A stretch of 64,000 bases of DNA. It comes from Spirodela intermedia. Taxonomy: Eukaryota > Streptophyta > Magnoliopsida > Alismatales > Araceae. The position numbers and the translations under genes were made by a program. Positions 58,965 to 64,000 of this stretch are shown here, piece by piece (position 1 is the first letter of the stretch; each line of letters starts with the position of its first letter). Where the stretch lies: assembly GCA_902729315.2 (NCBI GenBank), contig LR746270.1:6131221-6195220 (forward strand), written 5' to 3'. Below the pieces are notes generated by a model. That model was not told where the DNA came from, made no database searches, and saw only the letters and a program-made list of their open reading frames with translations.

Positions 58965-59022
<58 letters not shown>

Positions 59023-59858
59023 CCCTTGACAGGGAAGAAACATATGGGGGAAGATCCTCTACCTAGCATCATAAACTCATACGAGGTATATGATTCTCGA
59101 GAGTGTCACATTGCAGTATTCAGACAAGGAAAAGGTCACTAAAAGTGTTGAGAATCAGCTTTTGATCTTCAACTGCATCAGAGAGTCAACTCGTGAAGAC
59201 TGGAGAAAGGTCACTTCATGCCTGCTGCCGGTTGTGCTGGTAATCATCACCGATACTCATAAAAACTGGTAACTTTCCATCTCCGGTCGAAGTTTGTATA
59301 ATCGATCACCTACGCACTTTGATGTGGGACCTACTAAATTTGGTTATAATCAGCTCATGATTTTCGATTTTATCAGAGTGTGAACTCGTGAAGTGACTGG
59401 AAAAGGCCATCCCGTCTTTGCTTGTATGGGTTCTAATGGAAGTGATCTCTGACAAAAGTCCAAGCTTCACATCGCCAATCAAAGTTTATATAATCACCGG
59501 TGAACTCTGATGGGAACTACCAAAGATGGCAATAATCATGGTATGATCTTCAACCTCACACTCTTTGCAAGGAAGACATAAAACCCGTTGGGGGGTTCAG
59601 GAGTTCCTAACTCATTGGACAGTTGCCTACTAAGCATCATCACATCTGACTCAGTCAGGAAACCCGGTTGAAGCTCTGAAGAAAGGATGGAAAGCCTTCC
59701 TAGTTTGACCCCCCCAAGAGCTCAACGAGACATTGTATAAACTCCACTGCTCTACGGTTCTACCTTTAAGGTAATAAATCTTTCCATCCAGATACCATAT
59801 TTAGAATCCAGATTAGGGAAACATGAAAATAAATGTGGCTAGGGTTAACGGTTCATAC
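58300..59858. other. Region between DUF3511 and Di19
   Basis: Holds a (CT)n array (58967-59017), a copia-type primer-binding-like site on the minus strand (about 58651-58663), and a diverged tandem repeat (59140-59570). A minus-strand frame around 59545-59700 reads LSILSSELQPGFLTESDVMM and could be a last exon of Di19, but it does not resemble known Di19 tails. Confidence 0.4.
59140..59570. repeat. Imperfect tandem repeat, unit about 190 bp
   Basis: Units near 59157-59352 and 59353-59537 share TGATCTTCAACTGCATCAGA/TGATTTTCGATTTTATCAGA, GAACTCGTGAAG-like, CAAAGTTT(G/A)TATAATC and ACTCTGATG(T)GGGA(A/C)CTAC; a third partial unit starts at 59538. Confidence 0.65.
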
Positions 59859-61339
59859 CTCTTCGCAACTCTGTTGTCTTCCAGTTTCTTGCTCCGTTGA
59901 CTGCCTTCACCTGATGCCTGAAGCTGAACGGGTTTTGTTGAATCTTTCGTGGGTAAATTAGAAATAAAAGATGACAGCAGTGGATCAGGTGCTGCACTGG
60001 ATGGAGCAACTATGCGGGAAAATTCTCCAAGAAGCGATTGCACATGCCCTTCCCGCAGTTCCTTTTTAAGCAAAGAGAGGGGAGACTGGGGCACCAGCGA
60101 CCCTCTGTGTGATCTCCTCCGTTTCATGTGAGAAATGGTCAAGGATGATAAGAGCATCATCAAAAGTCAACCCACACTCTATTCCAATACATGAGAAGGA
60201 GAACCAAAACGGAAATTGATGGGTAAGTGAAAACAGGATAAACATCGATTAAAATGGCTGATAGTCCAAATTTCTTCTTAAAATAATAATAATAATAATG
60301 AGATAAAATAAAGGATATTTTAAAGAGATTTCCATGCTGCATGGTTATGTGTCCAACCATATCCACGCCCACCCTGGTTTCACAAACGGGGCACACCAGC
60401 AAGAAAGACATGAAATTCACACATCATAACACATCACAGAGATGAAGCTGCTCTGAGAAAGAACAGGAAAGGCATCTCCGCACTGAAAAAATATATAAAT
60501 AAAGAGATTTTTTTGTGATTGAATACCATTAATAGCACATAAGTAAGTCACGAAAGGGCCCATAAAAGGGGAGACATTTGAAGGTATAAATACGATTTTA
60601 TAAGGGGTGGAAATGCAAATCAATAGCTATGCAGGCTGTTGAGAAAGAACCAGCTGATTGGGTATTCCATGATTGCCCCTCCATAGGGTGCTAAAACCCT
60701 GCGAACAGGTTTGATCCTGAGAGAAAATCTAGTGACTAACAAAATACAATAAAAAAAGGGGTACAGAAGATTCTGGAAAACACAAGAATATGCAAAAAAG
60801 AAAAATGGGGATCAGATATGAGCAGCAGAAACATGGTCACTTTTATAACTGATGATTGAAGATCGTTCGGTATTCAGTATGTGGTATGAAGATCTAGAAA
60901 GAGAAAACAAAGAATCCCTTCTGTCCAAGTGACGAAAATCAAAATTCCCGAACCAAAGTATTCCAAGAACAGACGATCGGAATCGTCGGTCACAGATTGC
61001 CATGTCCAAGAAATACCTCGTTCTTAGCTTCCCCCCGATGCTCATCGTCAATGTGACCGCACAGCCCCACGATGTCGAAGTCCTCGAAGCAGAATGGGCA
61101 CGCGAACTCCGCGAGGGAGTCGTCCGCCCCACTGTCGACATCCCCGAACCCCATGTACAGATCTTCAGGAGAACAAGGGACGACGAAACTACACGTCATA
61201 ACGCGACACCAACAGTCGATTCCAAAGAGGACGAGAAACAAACTCATTCGTCGATTAGAATAGTACCGATTCGGGGCTGAAAAGCGCCCTGATGCCGCCT
61301 CGACAAGGCTGAGAAGCGTCTCCACGACTGATCTTCCAT
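59859..61339 (-). CDS. Di19 (drought-induced 19) zinc-finger protein
   Basis: Exons 61267-61339, 61017-61162, 60319-60396 and 59859-60127 join in frame to about 188 residues, with the C-terminus open. The start MEDQSWRRFSALSRRHQ parallels Di19 proteins (MDSDSWSRLSAASKRYQ). The zinc-finger core reads FACPFCFEDFDIVGLCGHID and VCPVCETRVGVDMVGHITMQ, then KRRRSHRG and the SLLKKELREGHVQSLLGEF and APDPLLSSFI blocks of the Di19 C-terminal domain. Family members are nuclear factors for drought, salt and light/ABA responses. Intron 3 begins ATATCCTT and ends CAC/ATG, a U12-type AT-AC intron. Intron 2 ends in TTGCTG rather than TTGCAG. A canonical last exon (FVQxLLLS) was not found; the donor at 59858 (AG/GTATGA) or read-through to 59813 gives the end. 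It may be a weakened or pseudogenised copy. Confidence 0.85.
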
Positions 61340-62500
61340 AGATTCTCAGACAACAAACACTACGATCTCCAGCGGCAAAAGGAGAGCGATGCGTCGATTG
61401 GCAGAGAATTCACAGCGCAAGAGGAGGAAGATCGAAGAGGGAAAGCCTTCTGAAGCCCCTTTCTGAGACAGAGCCTGTTAGAGCGAGCGACAGAGAGAGA
61501 GAGAGAGAGATGGACGGGCATATGAGGACTGCCACCGCCAGTACATCCGGTTACGTCGAGCCTTCCAGAGTATAACCGAATGTCGACATTCCTACCCGCT
61601 TACACGTCGACACGTGGACAGGTCCTCTCTTAGCCGGTTCTGCCCGTGGGAATGAGACACCTGTCAGCGTCCCTGAAGACCGCCGGCGATCTCCGAGCAT
61701 CTGGGGCTAGCCGACCCACAGCCGTCCGATCTGTGAGATCTAGTGGCGCGGGCTGACACTGAAACTTCTGGCTATCGGACCGGGCTTAAATAACATGAGC
61801 TTCCTTATCTTTGTGTATGATTTTAAGTAAAATAAAACGCACATTCTAGCTGGAAAATGAATAACTTAATATTATCTACGGAAAATATTGGATCATTCGA
61901 CAATATTTATATGAATTTATTAATTATCAGGGTTTGAATTGACATTACTTATCTTTGTGTGAATTGATCGGCAAGATCGTACCTATAAAATATCATAAGT
62001 TAATATGATTTAGAGGGAAATGTTGATTCACTCGACTATTGGACTAGTAAATTTATTTATTAACATAATTCACATTTTTATTTGGAAAGAATGGCAATAT
62101 CATCCCCTCATAATTAATAAAACCATATTAATATATATGTTTCCCAATGACGTCACTGATTGAGAATCTATGCTAAAAAAAATATAAAAAATAAGCAGTT
62201 TAAATTTTTAAGAAAATTGATATTAGTCAACGTCTGGCCAACTCTCTTTGCAAGTCTCCTCTGCACTTGTACGGCTGATGTGGATCTTGACACTCCACGT
62301 CAGTAAATCCCGTACGCCTTCGGTGTTCTCCACGTAGGTGCAAGCCCCCGCTACAGCCAGATTACTTAATTTTATTTGACAAATTGGGAGCATTATTTTT
62401 CATTTTAAAAAATAAAAAATAAAATAGAAAATGATGGTAAGTTCTAAAAAGGAAATGCAGAAGTAAAATAAAAGTCAACTCGGAAGCTGGTTGGTACGTG
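61340..62500. other. Di19 leader and promoter, then AT-rich intergenic DNA
   Basis: 61340-61780 is GC-rich, with a GA array at 61494-61510 in the Di19 leader or promoter. 61790-62480 is AT-rich with no gene. Confidence 0.5.
61610..61617. promoter_or_regulatory. ABRE/G-box ACACGTGG upstream of Di19
   Basis: ABA-responsive element about 270 bases upstream of the Di19 ATG, flanked by a second ACACGTCG at 61602-61609. Di19 genes are known to respond to drought and ABA. Confidence 0.5.
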
Positions 62501-64000
62501 GATACGTGTCGTGTTTTCAGTGGCGACGCTCTAAGATCCGTGAGTTTCAGCTCCTAGCGATGGCAAGTGGAAGCGGGTTCTGTAGGCGGCGCGGCGTCAC
62601 CTTTCTTCGCTTTCTTGGCTAGTGGCCCCGTGCACCCTCTCTCTCTCTCTCTCGTGCCTGTCTCCTTAATCTGTCTTCCTTGTTTCGGAGGCGAAAGAGG
62701 AGGGGGGAGGCCACGAGAAGGGTCTACTTGGGGCCCTCCGAAGGCCATGGCCAGTCGCGGACGCTCCCTTGTTCCTGATCGGGCGCCTGAAGTTTTCGTC
62801 AGACCCTTCTGTGCGACCCCTTTGACATAATTGCCTCCTGCGCATAATTTTCGTTATCCTGCTCTTCTCTCTGTTTCTGGCGTGTGTGCGTTAGATTGCG
62901 GGTTATCTAATTTGACTTGTCGCTTGAATATTTTTGGGGATCACTCGGATTTTTATCTTGCCAGGGGTTTCCCTGTATTGCTTCGTTGCTTAATCTGGTC
63001 CTGGTTTGCTCGGTAAGGGTGATTATGAACTAGGTATCAGTGTTGCATGAATCCAAATTTCTGTTCATAAAGCTAGATTTATCAAGTACCCCACTGGAAA
63101 GAGCCAATCGAAAATTATCGTCGCAGATCGTATGGGTCACCTAATAATCTATCCCCCGGTTTCGAAACCTTTGGAATTTATTTTTATTTGCAGGTTTTTT
63201 TACCAAGTATTCCTGCGAGAAATAGGATGTTCTTACTTTTTTTCGTTTAAAGTTTTGTAGTAGGGATGGTGTTTTAGGAGATGGAAGTTGATGGAAATTC
63301 TTAATGCTCTATTTATTATCATTTGCTAATTTTAGGTTAAAACTTGAATATTTTTTTATTCCCGAAGGATGTAACTCGATAAAAATTAAATAAACTGGAT
63401 CACAAAAGGAATCTTGTTTCAATTGGGCACTCAAGATCGGATATTTTCAATGTGTTGGGAAATTGAGGGCCATCGAGCTTGCTCCAGTGAATGAGCACTC
63501 TAACTAAAAATCAATTTGTATTGAGTGGAGTAGCTCTATTGTTATGGTCACGAGTTTACCTTTGTGGTAAAAAAAAGGTAGAATTATTCTTAATATAGCT
63601 CCTCACATGCGAGCTGACTTTTGGACTTTGTCATCGGAAAGAATAGGAATGGATAGTTTGTATCTCGAAAGCAGCCATCAGCTTTGATACTGTGTTAAAT
63701 CTCATTGACAAAAGAAAAATTAAAACCAATTGACGACGTGTGTCGTAATCCCATCTTTATATCACCAGCTAAAATACTTTTGTAGTAACTAATATGAGGT
63801 TACTTTCAGCATGGCCCGCATATGTCATTCAGTCGAATTTCATCTACCCTTCGCCGTAGTATTTGAGGAACTTCTTTAAATAAATATGAGTTGTTTAGAC
63901 CATTCCATGTAAGACTGGAGTCATAAGTTTTATAGTATGCTATTCACCGAATTTTTGGAGGAGAATAATCTGAAAAAAATAGTTAATAATTTTAATATAT
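62501..64000 (+). other. Possible 5' end of a plus-strand gene running off the window
   Basis: A GC-rich exon-like block (62510-62830) with a short CT tract is followed by AT-rich, intron-like sequence to the window end. Short frames such as 62567-62830 have no recognised domain, so the block may be leader only. No coding exon can be supported. Confidence 0.25.

Overview
This is a plant nuclear genome window. Genes are intron-rich and split by GT-AG introns, coding exons are often very GC-rich next to AT-rich introns and intergenic DNA, and every recognisable protein belongs to a land-plant family. The strong GC contrast between exons and introns and the very abundant (CT)n/(GA)n arrays suggest a monocot; I cannot name the species.

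Layout. 0.8-1.8 kb: a WRKY group IIe factor (minus). 3.1-6.6 kb: no protein gene, but a family of repeated hairpins that fold like H/ACA snoRNAs (minus), with a telo-box at the upstream edge, so probably a snoRNA transcription unit. 8.77-12.72 kb: a class I KNOX homeobox gene (plus) with unusual tandem repeats in introns 3 and 4. 13.5-15.9 kb: a decayed Ty3/gypsy element. 16.2-17.2 kb: a group S1 bZIP gene (minus) whose leader keeps the sucrose-control peptide uORF. 18.8-19.5 kb: ribosomal protein eL29 (minus). 20.45-38.09 kb: one large CAMTA gene in 13 exons (minus), with a 134-bp-arm inverted repeat in one intron. 38.8-40.1 kb: probable LTR-element remnant. 41.2-42.9 kb: a TPR/J-like protein (plus). 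43.6-45.7 kb: a mitochondrial-type P-class PPR protein (plus). 46.1-48.6 kb: two phase-compatible orphan exons. 49.5-53.2 kb: decayed Ty1/copia element. 55.3-56.25 kb: SEC13 (minus). 57.9-58.2 kb: a DUF3511 protein (minus). 59.9-61.3 kb: a Di19-type zinc-finger gene (minus) with an apparent U12-type AT-AC intron and an abnormal 3' splice site. 62.5 kb to the end: possible 5' part of another gene.

The genes are independent plant loci, not an operon. Several are regulators of stress, sugar or development (WRKY, KNOX, S1 bZIP, CAMTA, Di19), mixed with housekeeping genes (eL29, SEC13, PPR). The most notable signals are regulatory: duplicated splice donors in the KNOX gene, the bZIP sucrose uORF, the H/ACA-like cluster, the minor-spliceosome intron in Di19, and the large hairpin in CAMTA.
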